The notes under the pieces were generated by a model. It searched no databases. It was not told the origin of the DNA and saw nothing but the letters and a program-made list of their open reading frames with translations. From the NCBI GenBank assembly GCA_963422685.1, contig OY730442.1, forward strand, positions 806,001-870,000: DNA of 64,000 nt, read 5' to 3'. Origin of the DNA: Spongiihabitans sp963422685 (lineage in GTDB: Bacteria > Pseudomonadota > Gammaproteobacteria > Arenicellales > Poriferihabitantaceae). Every line of letters begins with the position of its first letter. Within the stretch, counting starts at the first letter, position 1. A program made the translations under genes and the position numbers. Positions 19,992 to 29,300 of the stretch are shown here, one piece after another.

Positions 19992-20318
19992 TTAATTGAC
20001 CGTAAAACTTTCACCGCATCCACATTGCTCGGTGACGTTGGGATTATTAAAATGAAAAGCAGCAGTCAGCCCATCCTCCACATAGTCCACTTCCATACCC
20101 TGTAGTAAATTGAGGTGCTCCTGCTGTACAAAAACCTTGACACCGTGGCTTTCAAACACCTGGTCGCCAGCCTTTATTTCCATGGCGTAATCCAGTTGGT
20201 AGGTATAGCCCGAGCAACCGGCATTTTTTACCGTGACACGCAAACCCTCTCCCCGTCCTGTGGATGCGAGGTGAGAACTGACACGCTGCGCCGCAGATTG
20301 TGTTAAGGTGACAGACAT
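19992..20318 (-). CDS. iscA: A-type iron-sulfur carrier (IscA-like)
   Basis: Carries or delivers Fe-S clusters (family knowledge). 108 residues with the three conserved cysteines: C35 in VKNAGCSGYTY and the C-terminal CGC at 99-101 followed by GESF. IscU, IscS, HscA, HscB and ferredoxin are not adjacent, so it could equally be an ErpA- or SufA-type member. It is divergent from the HAD gene. Confidence 0.88.
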   Translation of the reverse strand: MSVTLTQSAAQRVSSHLASTGRGEGLRVTVKNAGCSGYTYQLDYAMEIKAGDQVFESHGVKVFVQQEHLNLLQGMEVDYVEDGLTAAFHFNNPNVTEQCGCGESFTVN

Positions 20319-20375
20319 AACCTATTGATAATTAAATACTTTATTTTGTTGATTGTTTCATTCAAGCCAGTCAAA

Positions 20376-20395
20376 CCCGCTGCTGGGCCAGCGGG
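20376..20395. repeat. Short GC-rich stem-loop upstream of iscA-like gene
   Basis: A perfect 7-bp inverted repeat (CCCGCTG / CAGCGGG) with a 6-nt loop in the divergent intergenic region between the IscA-like and HAD genes. There is no T-tract, so an operator or mRNA structure is as likely as a terminator. Confidence 0.35.
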
Positions 20396-20574
20396 ATTGT
20401 ATCACAATAAATGACTGTGAAAAGATGTTAAACAGGACGGCCAAACCCGGAAACACAATTTTAAGAAAATAATATAAAATGTTTCGCTTTTCATTGTCCC
20501 TCAACCCGACCCCTCGGCCTGATTGTCCAGCTTGATTGTTATTATGCTCGAATCGCCCCGACCTGCTTAAAATC

Positions 20575-21297
20575 ATGCTTGACGCCACAGGTTTACCCGT
20601 AAAATATGCACTTTTCGATATGGATGGTTTGTTGCTGGATACGGAAATAATCTATACCGAGGTGACGCAAAGTATCGTCGGGCGCTTTGGCAAAATTTTT
20701 GACTGGTCGATCAAAGGAAATATGATTGGCCTGCCCTCTTTGAGCGCCGCCCGGTATCTGATTGCAGAGCTTGACCTGCCGATTAGTGCAGCCACTTATC
20801 TGCAAGAGCGGAAGCAGTTGCTGCAGGCGAAATTTCCAGGTTGTAAAGCCATGCCCGGCGCGGAAAAACTCATTCGTCATCTGCACAGCCATGATGTTCC
20901 AATTGCGGTTGCAACCAGTTCTGATAGAGCACTGTTCGAGGCGAAAACATCCAGCCACAAAAACTGGTTTAAATTATTCGACGCTGTGGTTACCAGCGAC
21001 GACCCGGAAGTGCGGCATGGCAAACCGGCTGCCGATATTTTCAATGTCGCGGCCAGCCGTTTGGATGCAGACCCGGAAAATACTCTGGTATTCGAAGATG
21101 CACCGTCCGGCCTGGCGGCGGGCATTGCGGCGGGGATGCGCGTAATCGTGGTTCCTGATCCGAATATGGATCCATCGCGTTATCCAGGTGCCGTGAGAAT
21201 TTATGATTCTCTGGATCAGTTCAATCCATGCGATTTCGGGTTGCCGGGATATCAGGATAGGTCAATACGGGAAGGCCGGGCGCCTGTAATGCCCTGA
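20575..21297 (+). CDS. HAD-family phosphatase
   Basis: A phosphatase of HAD subfamily IA, related to the small-sugar and pseudouridine phosphatases (family knowledge; substrate unknown). About 240 residues. Motif I is FDMDGLLLD, motif II is in VATSSDRALFE, motif III Lys is in HGKPAADIF, and motif IV is VFEDAPSGLAAG. A helical cap follows motif I. The ATG at 20575 matches the family start near KYALFDMDG; an in-frame TTG at 20536 would add 13 residues. It converges on the DMGDH-like gene with a 41-bp gap. Confidence 0.85.
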   Translation: MLDATGLPVKYALFDMDGLLLDTEIIYTEVTQSIVGRFGKIFDWSIKGNMIGLPSLSAARYLIAELDLPISAATYLQERKQLLQAKFPGCKAMPGAEKLIRHLHSHDVPIAVATSSDRALFEAKTSSHKNWFKLFDAVVTSDDPEVRHGKPAADIFNVAASRLDADPENTLVFEDAPSGLAAGIAAGMRVIVVPDPNMDPSRYPGAVRIYDSLDQFNPCDFGLPGYQDRSIREGRAPVMP

Positions 21298-21338
21298 TGC
21301 CCCGGTGTGTTACTGGTGTAACCGAAAAAAATTCACTA

Positions 21339-23756
21339 TTAGCCACGCATTCGCTTATTGTGCGGGTCAAATAATGCCTCGGTAAACAATGTCGCTGGCC
21401 GGCGTTCGCCGAGGATTTCAATCTCGACCTGCCGCCCGGCTTCAATTAACTCAACCGGCAGGAAGCCCAGGGCAACACTCTTTTTGCAATAATGTGCATA
21501 ACCGCCGGAGGTAACAAAACCCACCACTTGGTGGTTATGCCAAATCGGTTCATCGGCAACCACATCCGCATCATCAGCTGCAACCACAAAAGAGCATAAT
21601 TTTCTACGTGCGCCACTGGATTTTTCGGCTAACGCCGCCTGTTTTCCGATAAAATTCGCTTCCTTGTTGTACGCCACAAACCGATCCATACCGGTTTCCA
21701 CCGGCATGTAATCCGGCTTGTATTCCCGCAGCCATGAACCAAATGACTTTTCCAGTCGCAGGCTCATCATGGCGCGCATACCGAAGGGGCGCAGGCCGAG
21801 TTCATTGCCCGCTTCACACAGCACATGGTACAGCGCTATCTGCTGATTCGCCGGCACATAAATTTCATAGCCCAGATCCCCGGTATACGAAACCCGCTGC
21901 ACAATGGCCTGGCAAGGACCAATCTGCATGGGCTTGACGCCGAAAAATGGCAAGGATTGTGTTGATACATCGCCTTGGGCCACTCTGGATAATAATTCCC
22001 GCGCATTCGGCCCGGCAATCTGGAAACCGATTCTGTGCTGGGAAATATTCCGCACCACCACGCCGGACCCGGGCAGATGCTGCTTGAACCAGCGCATATG
22101 AAACGCTTGCGCAGCATACGAGGCGTTCAGCTGGAACCGGTTTTCGCCCAGCCTTGATACGGTAAAATCGCCGATCAATTTTCCTTTCGGGCTTAACATT
22201 GGTGTCAGCGTCAATCTGTCCGGTTCTGGCATTCTTCCGGCCATCAGAGTATCGATCCACGCTTGTGCACCTGCCCCGGACACTGCAAATTTACTGAAAT
22301 TGTGGATTTCATTGATACCCACTGCGGTACGCACGGCATGACATTCCCTGGCAACGATGTGGAAGGCATTTGACCGCCTGAAGGTTGGCGTTTCATAGGG
22401 TTGTGCGCCCGCCGGTGCAATATAGTTCACCTGCTCCATTCCATACCCGGAACCGAATACGGCATTGCGCTGCTGCCAGATGCCATAGGCCGGCGTGGTA
22501 TGAAATGGCCGGCCGGCCGGCAGTTCTTCGTTGGGATAGGAAATCGAAAAACGGCGTTGATAGTTTTCCCGCACCTTAATTCGGGTATAGGATTTTGTGC
22601 AGTAATCGCCGAAACGCGACACGTCCATGGCAAATACATCCCGGGATGGCTCACCTTCAATCATCCACTCCGCCAGGATCAAACCCACTCCCCCGCCTTG
22701 ACTGAAACCCGCCATCACCGCGCAGGCGGACCAATAGTTTGTCAGACCTGGAACCGGCCCCACCAGCGGATTTCCATCCGGCGCAAAGGTAAACGGGCCA
22801 TTGATTATCTGCTTGATTCCGGCATTCGCCAAAACTGGATAGCGGTTAAACGCGCTCGCCATGGAATCACCAATCCGATCCAGATTATCGGCCAGCAGTT
22901 CATGACCAAAATCCCATGGCGTACCATCCACTGCCCAGGGATCGCATTGCTGTTCATAAAACCCGATCACCAGTCCCTGGCCTTCCTGGCGAAGGTAGCT
23001 CTCTCCTTCCGGGTCCATCACATGGGGCAGTTCGGTGGCATGGTTCACTACTTCATCGATTTTTTCGGTGGCCAGATACTGATGCTCCATCGGGTGCAAT
23101 GGCAAATAGACCCCGGCCATTTCAGCCACTTCTCGCGCCCAGAGCCCGGCCGCATTGACCACGTGCTCAGCGCTCAGCGTGCCCTGCTCGGTCACCAATT
23201 GCCAACTGCCGTCCGTGCGCGGGTTGGTCTCTAGTATACGATTGCGCAATACAATTTCAGCGCCCTGTTTTATAGCCGCCCGGGCATAGGCATGCGTGGT
23301 GCCCGAAGGATCCAGATGTCCATCCAGCGGATCGTACAGCCCACCCAGCACACCGTCGGTATTGGTAATCGGGGATAGCCGACGAATTTCCGCCGGGGTG
23401 ACCAAGTGAGTGTCCAGCCCCATATAACGATGCTTTGCTCTTTCGGCGCGCAGATAGTCCATCCGGTCCGGTGTGCCTGCCAGGGTAATGCCGCCCACAT
23501 GGTGCAATCCGCAACTGTGCCCGGATATTTCTTCGAGCTCCTTATACAAGCCGATGGTATAGCCTTGCAGCGCCGCCATGTTGGTATCGGCATTGAGGGT
23601 ATGAAACCCGCCGGCGGCATGCCAGGTTGATCCCGAGGTTAGTTCAGAGCGCTCAATCAGCATAACATCGGTCCACCCCAATTTGGTCAAGTGGTAAAGC
23701 ACGCTGCAACCCACCACGCCGCCGCCAATAATTGCAACCTGAGTATGTGTCTTCAT
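21339..23756 (-). CDS. Dimethylglycine/sarcosine dehydrogenase-like flavoprotein
   Basis: Oxidative demethylation of dimethylglycine or sarcosine, passing one carbon to folate (family knowledge). 805 residues. The N-terminal FAD domain has GGGVVGCSVLYHL at 10-22, and GSTWHAAG holds the His that in DMGDH is covalently linked to FAD. The C-terminal half (about 420-805) is GcvT/aminomethyltransferase-like (FSKFAVSGAGAQAW, SYTGDLGYEIYVP, MRAMMSLRLEKSFGSW). It is followed upstream by an MttB-like methyltransferase 19 bp away on the same strand, suggesting serial demethylation of a betaine. Confidence 0.9.
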   Translation of the reverse strand: MKTHTQVAIIGGGVVGCSVLYHLTKLGWTDVMLIERSELTSGSTWHAAGGFHTLNADTNMAALQGYTIGLYKELEEISGHSCGLHHVGGITLAGTPDRMDYLRAERAKHRYMGLDTHLVTPAEIRRLSPITNTDGVLGGLYDPLDGHLDPSGTTHAYARAAIKQGAEIVLRNRILETNPRTDGSWQLVTEQGTLSAEHVVNAAGLWAREVAEMAGVYLPLHPMEHQYLATEKIDEVVNHATELPHVMDPEGESYLRQEGQGLVIGFYEQQCDPWAVDGTPWDFGHELLADNLDRIGDSMASAFNRYPVLANAGIKQIINGPFTFAPDGNPLVGPVPGLTNYWSACAVMAGFSQGGGVGLILAEWMIEGEPSRDVFAMDVSRFGDYCTKSYTRIKVRENYQRRFSISYPNEELPAGRPFHTTPAYGIWQQRNAVFGSGYGMEQVNYIAPAGAQPYETPTFRRSNAFHIVARECHAVRTAVGINEIHNFSKFAVSGAGAQAWIDTLMAGRMPEPDRLTLTPMLSPKGKLIGDFTVSRLGENRFQLNASYAAQAFHMRWFKQHLPGSGVVVRNISQHRIGFQIAGPNARELLSRVAQGDVSTQSLPFFGVKPMQIGPCQAIVQRVSYTGDLGYEIYVPANQQIALYHVLCEAGNELGLRPFGMRAMMSLRLEKSFGSWLREYKPDYMPVETGMDRFVAYNKEANFIGKQAALAEKSSGARRKLCSFVVAADDADVVADEPIWHNHQVVGFVTSGGYAHYCKKSVALGFLPVELIEAGRQVEIEILGERRPATLFTEALFDPHNKRMRG

Positions 23757-23775
23757 GTTTTTGTTCCTGGTCTGG

Positions 23776-25296
23776 TTACCAATCTGATTTCAATTCGCCT
23801 TTGCGTTTTAAAATAAAGGCATCAATTTCCTGCACAATTGCGGGGTCCAACCCGGGTTTCTGGTATTCATTGAGTATCTGCTTGAATAATTTATTGGCAC
23901 GCTGTGCGGTTTGCACTGACCCGGCTTCCTGCCAGCTTTCAAAATTACGCCAGTCGGTGACGATGGGTGGATAAAATGCGTCTTTATAACGGTCTATGGT
24001 ATGCGCCGTACCAAAAAAGTGTCCCCCGGCACCCACATCTGCAATCGCATCCAGGGCCAATGTGGATTCGTTAACCTCAATTGGCCTGAGCATTTCGATC
24101 ATCATCTGCGCCATTTCCATATCAACAATCAGTTTTTCAAAGGAAGCGCACAGCCCCCCTTCCAACCAGCCCCCGCTGTGCTTGATCATATTGCCATGGC
24201 CCATGACCGCTGCCCACAGCGACATCCCGGATTCCCAGGCGGCCTGGGCGTCAACGCAATTGGACGCATTGACATTGGAGGTGCGGTAGGGGATGTTGTA
24301 GCGGCGCGCCAATTGACCGCCGGCCAGAACCGCTTTGGCGTATTCCGGCGTACCGAATGTGGGTGCGCCGGATTTCATATCCACATTGGAGGTAAAGCCG
24401 CCATACATGGCCGGTGCGCCCGGATTAACCATTTGCGTCACCGCCAGCACCCCCAGCGCCTCGGCATTTTGCTGTGCCAGCGCCCCGGCCAGGGTAACCG
24501 GGCTCATCGCACCGGCCAGGGTGAACGGCGTCACCACAACTGGCTGGCTGAATTCCGACAATGTCATCAGGCCGTCCAGCATGGGACCGTCTACTTTTAG
24601 CGGTGAATTGGTATTCACTACGGTCATAATGCTGGGCTCATTTTTGAGGGTTTGCCTATCGATACCCCGCGCCATGCAAATCATTTCGATCGCGTCTTCG
24701 ATTTTTCCATTACCCAGACTATAGGCATGCCAGGGTTTTTCCGTAAGCGTGATGAATGCCCGATAGGCATCCAGATGACGGGTATGTGCTGGCAGGTCAA
24801 TGGGCTCCACCGGGTAACCCGAATAGGCGCTGATCACGTTAAATGTCTGACCCAGTTTCAGAAATTTACAGTAGTCTTCAAAGTTACCGCTGCGCCGGCC
24901 GTGGTCCAGGTCCGAGCAGTTTGGCGCGCTGGCCACCAGGGTGAAATTGATATGGCTGCCACCGTATATGGAATTAAACTTCGGGTTGCGGGCGTGCAGG
25001 GTAAACTCGGCTGGAATGGTGGCAATCTTTTCCAATACCATAGCCCGGTCCATTTTTACGTAACCGGTTTTTCCATCAATCGTGGCGCCGTGCTGCACCA
25101 TTAAATCCCGGGCGCGGTGGTTGACAATTTGCAGTCCAATCTGCTCAAGAATTCGCATTGAACCATGGTGAATCTTTTCCAGCGATTCTGCGCTTAAAAC
25201 CGCTATGGGGGAATACGGATTTTGCAGTTGGCTGATGGGTAGCTGATTGAGTTTGAAGGCGGGTTTTTCTATGACTCGACGGGAACGCCTGCGCAT
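23776..25296 (-). CDS. MttB-superfamily (COG5598) methyltransferase
   Basis: The family transfers a methyl group from a quaternary or tertiary amine to a corrinoid protein; members include trimethylamine (MttB), glycine betaine (MtgB) and carnitine/gamma-butyrobetaine enzymes (family knowledge). 506 residues, open throughout, so no in-frame amber codon and a non-pyrrolysine type. Family-like segments include SIYGGSHINF, MYGGFTSNVDMKSGAPTFGTPEY and HGNMIKHSGGWLEGGL. No corrinoid-binding protein or corrinoid reactivase is in the window. Its neighbour is the DMGDH-like gene, so glycine betaine is a reasonable substrate (inference). Confidence 0.85.
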   Translation of the reverse strand: MRRRSRRVIEKPAFKLNQLPISQLQNPYSPIAVLSAESLEKIHHGSMRILEQIGLQIVNHRARDLMVQHGATIDGKTGYVKMDRAMVLEKIATIPAEFTLHARNPKFNSIYGGSHINFTLVASAPNCSDLDHGRRSGNFEDYCKFLKLGQTFNVISAYSGYPVEPIDLPAHTRHLDAYRAFITLTEKPWHAYSLGNGKIEDAIEMICMARGIDRQTLKNEPSIMTVVNTNSPLKVDGPMLDGLMTLSEFSQPVVVTPFTLAGAMSPVTLAGALAQQNAEALGVLAVTQMVNPGAPAMYGGFTSNVDMKSGAPTFGTPEYAKAVLAGGQLARRYNIPYRTSNVNASNCVDAQAAWESGMSLWAAVMGHGNMIKHSGGWLEGGLCASFEKLIVDMEMAQMMIEMLRPIEVNESTLALDAIADVGAGGHFFGTAHTIDRYKDAFYPPIVTDWRNFESWQEAGSVQTAQRANKLFKQILNEYQKPGLDPAIVQEIDAFILKRKGELKSDW

Positions 25297-25339
25297 ATTT
25301 ACCTCGTCATAATGTGAATTCTTGCGCCGAATATACTGA

Positions 25340-25359
25340 ATATCTACCGATAAAGATAT
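25340..25359. promoter_or_regulatory. Possible operator in divergent promoter region
   Basis: An inverted repeat ATATCT / AGATAT with an 8-bp spacer lies in the AT-rich divergent gap (205 bp) between the MttB-like and PhnD-like genes. The arms are only 6 bp, so chance is not excluded. Confidence 0.25.
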
Positions 25360-25501
25360 AATGAATGGCCCGGGCGCTGGCTAAATTACCATGCACGCCC
25401 CGAAGCATCTTTATGCAGAATCCTGATCGAAAAAGACAATATCCGTACCAGAACCCGCCCGCCAGATTCTCCGCACCTGACATATCGAAACGCCCCATTC
25501 A

Positions 25502-26302
25502 GTGGACAAATATATAATCAGTTGCGGCATGTATGCCTTCACCCGCCGGCTAAAAGGCGCATGGATGGAAATTCTGGGCCGCCTGCACAATCATCTTCCC
25601 GCCCCGTATCACCGCAGGTTTGATATCCAGCTGGATGATGCAGAAAAAATATTAAGCCATCCGCATCTGTTCATCGGCCAGACCTGCGGCTACCCCTATG
25701 TGTACAAATGGCAGCCTACCCATGATGTGGTTTGTGTGGCGGAATTTGCTGTCAAGGGATGCCATGCAGGGCAGTATTCAAGCTGGATTATTGCGCATGC
25801 GGATTCGGCCAAATCCGATCTGGCTGAATTCACGGGTTCAACTGCGGCGATCAACAACATCAACTCAAACAGCGGAATGAATGTTTTTCGTTATGCAGTA
25901 AGCAAACATGCAAATTCCCCGTCATTTTTTAAAAATGTGCTGGTGAGCGGCTCGCATATACTGAGTATGAACCTGGTTGCCGCAGGCAAGGCGGATATTG
26001 CCGCAATTGATGCCGCGACTTACCATTTCGCCATACAGCAGGGCGTGATCGATGCACACGATCTCAAAATAATCGGGCAAACCCGTTATACCACCGGGCT
26101 GCCTTTCATAGTTGCAAAAACCCTTGATATCGACCGCAGAATAATCATCGACGGACTCAATGCGAGCCTGGACAGCATATCTGCTGCAAACGGCGCTCTG
26201 CTGAATATTTCCGGCTTCAGGCCGGTGCAGGCCGCAGACTATGGCTGCATCCGGGAACTGGCATTGAAAGCCCGACAAAACGGCTACCCGCAACTCAAAT
26301 AA
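25502..26302 (+). CDS. PhnD-like periplasmic-binding-protein fold, no signal peptide
   Basis: 266 residues resembling the phosphate/phosphonate ABC binding-protein (PhnD) fold: GQTCGYPYVYKWQP, the AVKGCHAGQYSSWI strand, FTGSTAAINNINSNSGMNVFRYAV and VLVSGSHILSMNLVAAGKADIAAIDAATYHF. The start is a GTG. The protein begins directly with the first strand (YIISCGMYAF) and has no signal peptide or lipobox, so it may be a cytosolic sensor or ligand-binding protein. No permease or ATPase partner is adjacent. It is divergent from the MttB/DMGDH pair. Ligand unknown. Confidence 0.75.
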   Translation: MDKYIISCGMYAFTRRLKGAWMEILGRLHNHLPAPYHRRFDIQLDDAEKILSHPHLFIGQTCGYPYVYKWQPTHDVVCVAEFAVKGCHAGQYSSWIIAHADSAKSDLAEFTGSTAAINNINSNSGMNVFRYAVSKHANSPSFFKNVLVSGSHILSMNLVAAGKADIAAIDAATYHFAIQQGVIDAHDLKIIGQTRYTTGLPFIVAKTLDIDRRIIIDGLNASLDSISAANGALLNISGFRPVQAADYGCIRELALKARQNGYPQLK

Positions 26303-26305
26303 AGG

Positions 26306-26347
26306 GCCCGCAAACGTGCAGGCTTTTCGGTGATGCGCTTTGCGGGC
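26306..26347. repeat. Stem-loop between convergent genes
   Basis: Arms GCCCGCAAA and TTTGCGGGC (9 bp) with a 24-nt loop in the 69-bp gap between the convergent PhnD-like and fusion genes. It may act as a bidirectional terminator, although there is no long T-tract. Confidence 0.4.
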
Positions 26348-26371
26348 TGTGTCGCAGACCGTTGTAACTGG

Positions 26372-29300
26372 TTATGCGACTGGTTGAGAAAACGGTTCTT
26401 TGAGAATTTTGTCCAGGGTGGAAACCAGTTGATCAACATTGTCATCATTGAAACAAACCGGCGGTTTGATTTTAAGTACGTTATGGCGCGCACCGTCTGT
26501 GCTGAGCAGCACCCCTTCCTGCTTCATCCTCTCGACGATGTAACCAGCCTGCCCGGCAGCCGGAGTCAGGCGCGCGGGGTGATTAACCAATTCCAGACCG
26601 ACAAATAAACCCCTGCCCCGCACATCGCCAATCAGTGGATATTTTTCTTTCATCGAATCCAGCCTGTGGCGCAACCGGGTTCCCACGTCCAGGGCATTTT
26701 TTTGCAATTCCTCCTGCTCGATAACTTCCAGTACGGCATGACCAATCGCGCAGGAAACCGGATTGCCGCCGAATGTTGAGAAGTATTCCATGCCATTGTC
26801 AAACGCATCGGCGATTTCCCGGGTGGTAATGACCGCAGCCAGTGGATGACCATTGCCCATCGGTTTGCCCAGGGTAACGATGTCTGGAACCACATGCTGG
26901 GTTTGGAAAGCCCAGAAGTGGCTGCCGACCCGGCCAAAGCCAACCTGTACTTCATCGGCAATACACACCCCGCCCGCCGCGCGCACCAGCGCATACACCG
27001 CCGCAAGATATCCATCCGGCAAAACAACCTGTCCGCCGCAACCTGAAATCGACTCACAGATAAAGGCGGCGACCCCAGCCTGCCCGGATGGCCGGTCTGC
27101 CCGTCGCACCGCCTGCCGCACCGACTCGACACAGCCGGTCAGCGCGGCGGCATGGTTTGCATAACCGCTCCGGTACATATCCGGCATATCTGCGCTATGC
27201 ACATGCGGCGGCGGACCGGCCCCGCCAGTGGAATTATGTTTATATGGACTGATCTCGATCAGACTGGACAGGTTTCCATGATATGCGTGGTCCAGCACCA
27301 CAACATCTTGTCGGCCGGTAAAGTTTCGCGCCATGCGCAGCGCCAGGTCGTTGGCCTCGCTGCCGCTGTTTACAAAGTAGCAGACATTCAGCGGCGCCGG
27401 AAATTTTTCAAGCAGCCGTTCTGAATAGGTCTGCATAATCGCATAAAGGTATCGGGTATTGGTATTCAGGACCCCGGATTGCCGGCGCTGCGCTCCGACC
27501 ACCACGGGATGGCAGTGCCCGACATGGGCCACATTGTTCACCGCATCCAGATATTTTCGACCGGTATAATCGAAAAGATACTGCAACCCGCCCCGGGCCA
27601 AATGGATGGGTTGTCGATAGGAAAGACTCAAAGACGGCCCCAGGCAATGCGCCCGGCTTGAGGATATGGCAGCCGCCAACCTGGCCGGATGGTTTTCCCG
27701 GGGCGGCATGACAGAATCGGCAATGCCCAGAATCAGGTTTGGATCCGGGCAGAGACTGAGCCAGACATTTCTATGCGCATGACTTCCTGCGCCGACGAAA
27801 GTATCCGTCAATCCGAGCATATCGGTAATGATTTGCAGGTGCAGATGCGGCGGCCAATGACCATTTTCATGTATATCGCCCATTTCAGCGATTTTTTGTC
27901 CGGCAGTAACCGGCGCACCGATTTCATGCGAGGCCAGCAATTGTGGACGCAAATGTCCGTATAACGTATAGAACCGCAGTTCTCCATGGGCATCGTCAAC
28001 CACGTGCTGCAATATCAACGTGCCGCCATAATCCAGTGGTGCGTCATGGTTGGCAACGCCGTAAACACTCCCGCACAAGGGCGCATGAACGGCCGTTCCA
28101 GCCGGCATAAAAACATCAATGCCCAAATGCAGGGTTCGCCGGTGCCCGGTCGGGTCAATAAAATCATCCGAACCGTACAGCAATCGATATTCGTCATAGC
28201 GACCAATCCCGGCGACACAACCGGCATCCTCTATGGCGCGAAACAGCTCCCGGGCCACTGTATTCGGATCAAATGCTGCGGCCGGATTGGGCAGGTCCGG
28301 GCTGCCCACGCTGGTATCCATAATCAGCAATGGATGGCGGGTCAAATCACTATGGACAATGGACGAAAAGCGTTCGGAACGGGCGCCCAGCCATTTGGCC
28401 ACCCGGTTTGATGCCGGAACCGGCTCCAGGCCGCAGGCATCCCTGAAAATATAATGGGCGAGATCGGCGCAAACCGGTTCCAGCTTTTCCAGCATTGCCC
28501 AGGCAGGCTGTTCACTTAGGCGCAAATACGGGTTATCCGGGTCGAGCGACTGCTGATACGCACAAATACAGACGCTGAGGCACAAACGGGTGCAGATTAA
28601 TTCGAACAGGACGCTTATTTCCAACTCGGTAAGTGTAAATTGCCGGTGGTAGCCGCGGATAACTGCAGCGGCCGCATCAAGTGGCTTTGGGCTCCCCAAC
28701 ATGACATAGGCCGCCGCCACTGCGGGGTCCACCGCAATCCATGAATACACCATGTCACCAAAGTCGATAATCCCGGCCACGCTATGCGCCCAGGGATGAG
28801 TATTGGCTACGATGACGTTGTTGTCGTTGATATCGTTGTGAACAGCGCCCCGGCGCAGACCATCGGAGCGGGGTAAGACTTTGCTGCGAAACCGCGCCTG
28901 GCAGCGTTCGATTCGCCGGACTTTTGCCGCATCCCTGAGCAGCGGCTTGAATCGGTCAAGGGTTGCCATCGCATCCGCCATATTCCACAGTAATGGCCTT
29001 TCCAGGCCGGCGTGTCTGAAGCCCTGTAATACTGAATCCATGTCGGCCACGCAGCGGCCAACGCTCTCCAGCAGCTCCGGCGTTTGCGGGTAGACGGCGG
29101 ACAACAATGATCCCGGGATGAAGGTAACCGCACGACAATAGTGTTTTATTCCGGTTGCGGAATGCACGGATTCAATAATGTTGCCATTGACCGACGCGAT
29201 ACTCTCCGGGCAACGGATATTCGTGCCCGGCGTATTCATCCGTTCGAAGACGGCATGCTGGCAAGCCAGCATGGCCCCGTTCTCCATGCGGTTGGCGATT

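Noticed and set aside
22401..23234. A 277-codon frame antisense to the DMGDH-like gene.
   Set aside because: No recognisable domain and fully inside a well-supported gene on the other strand.
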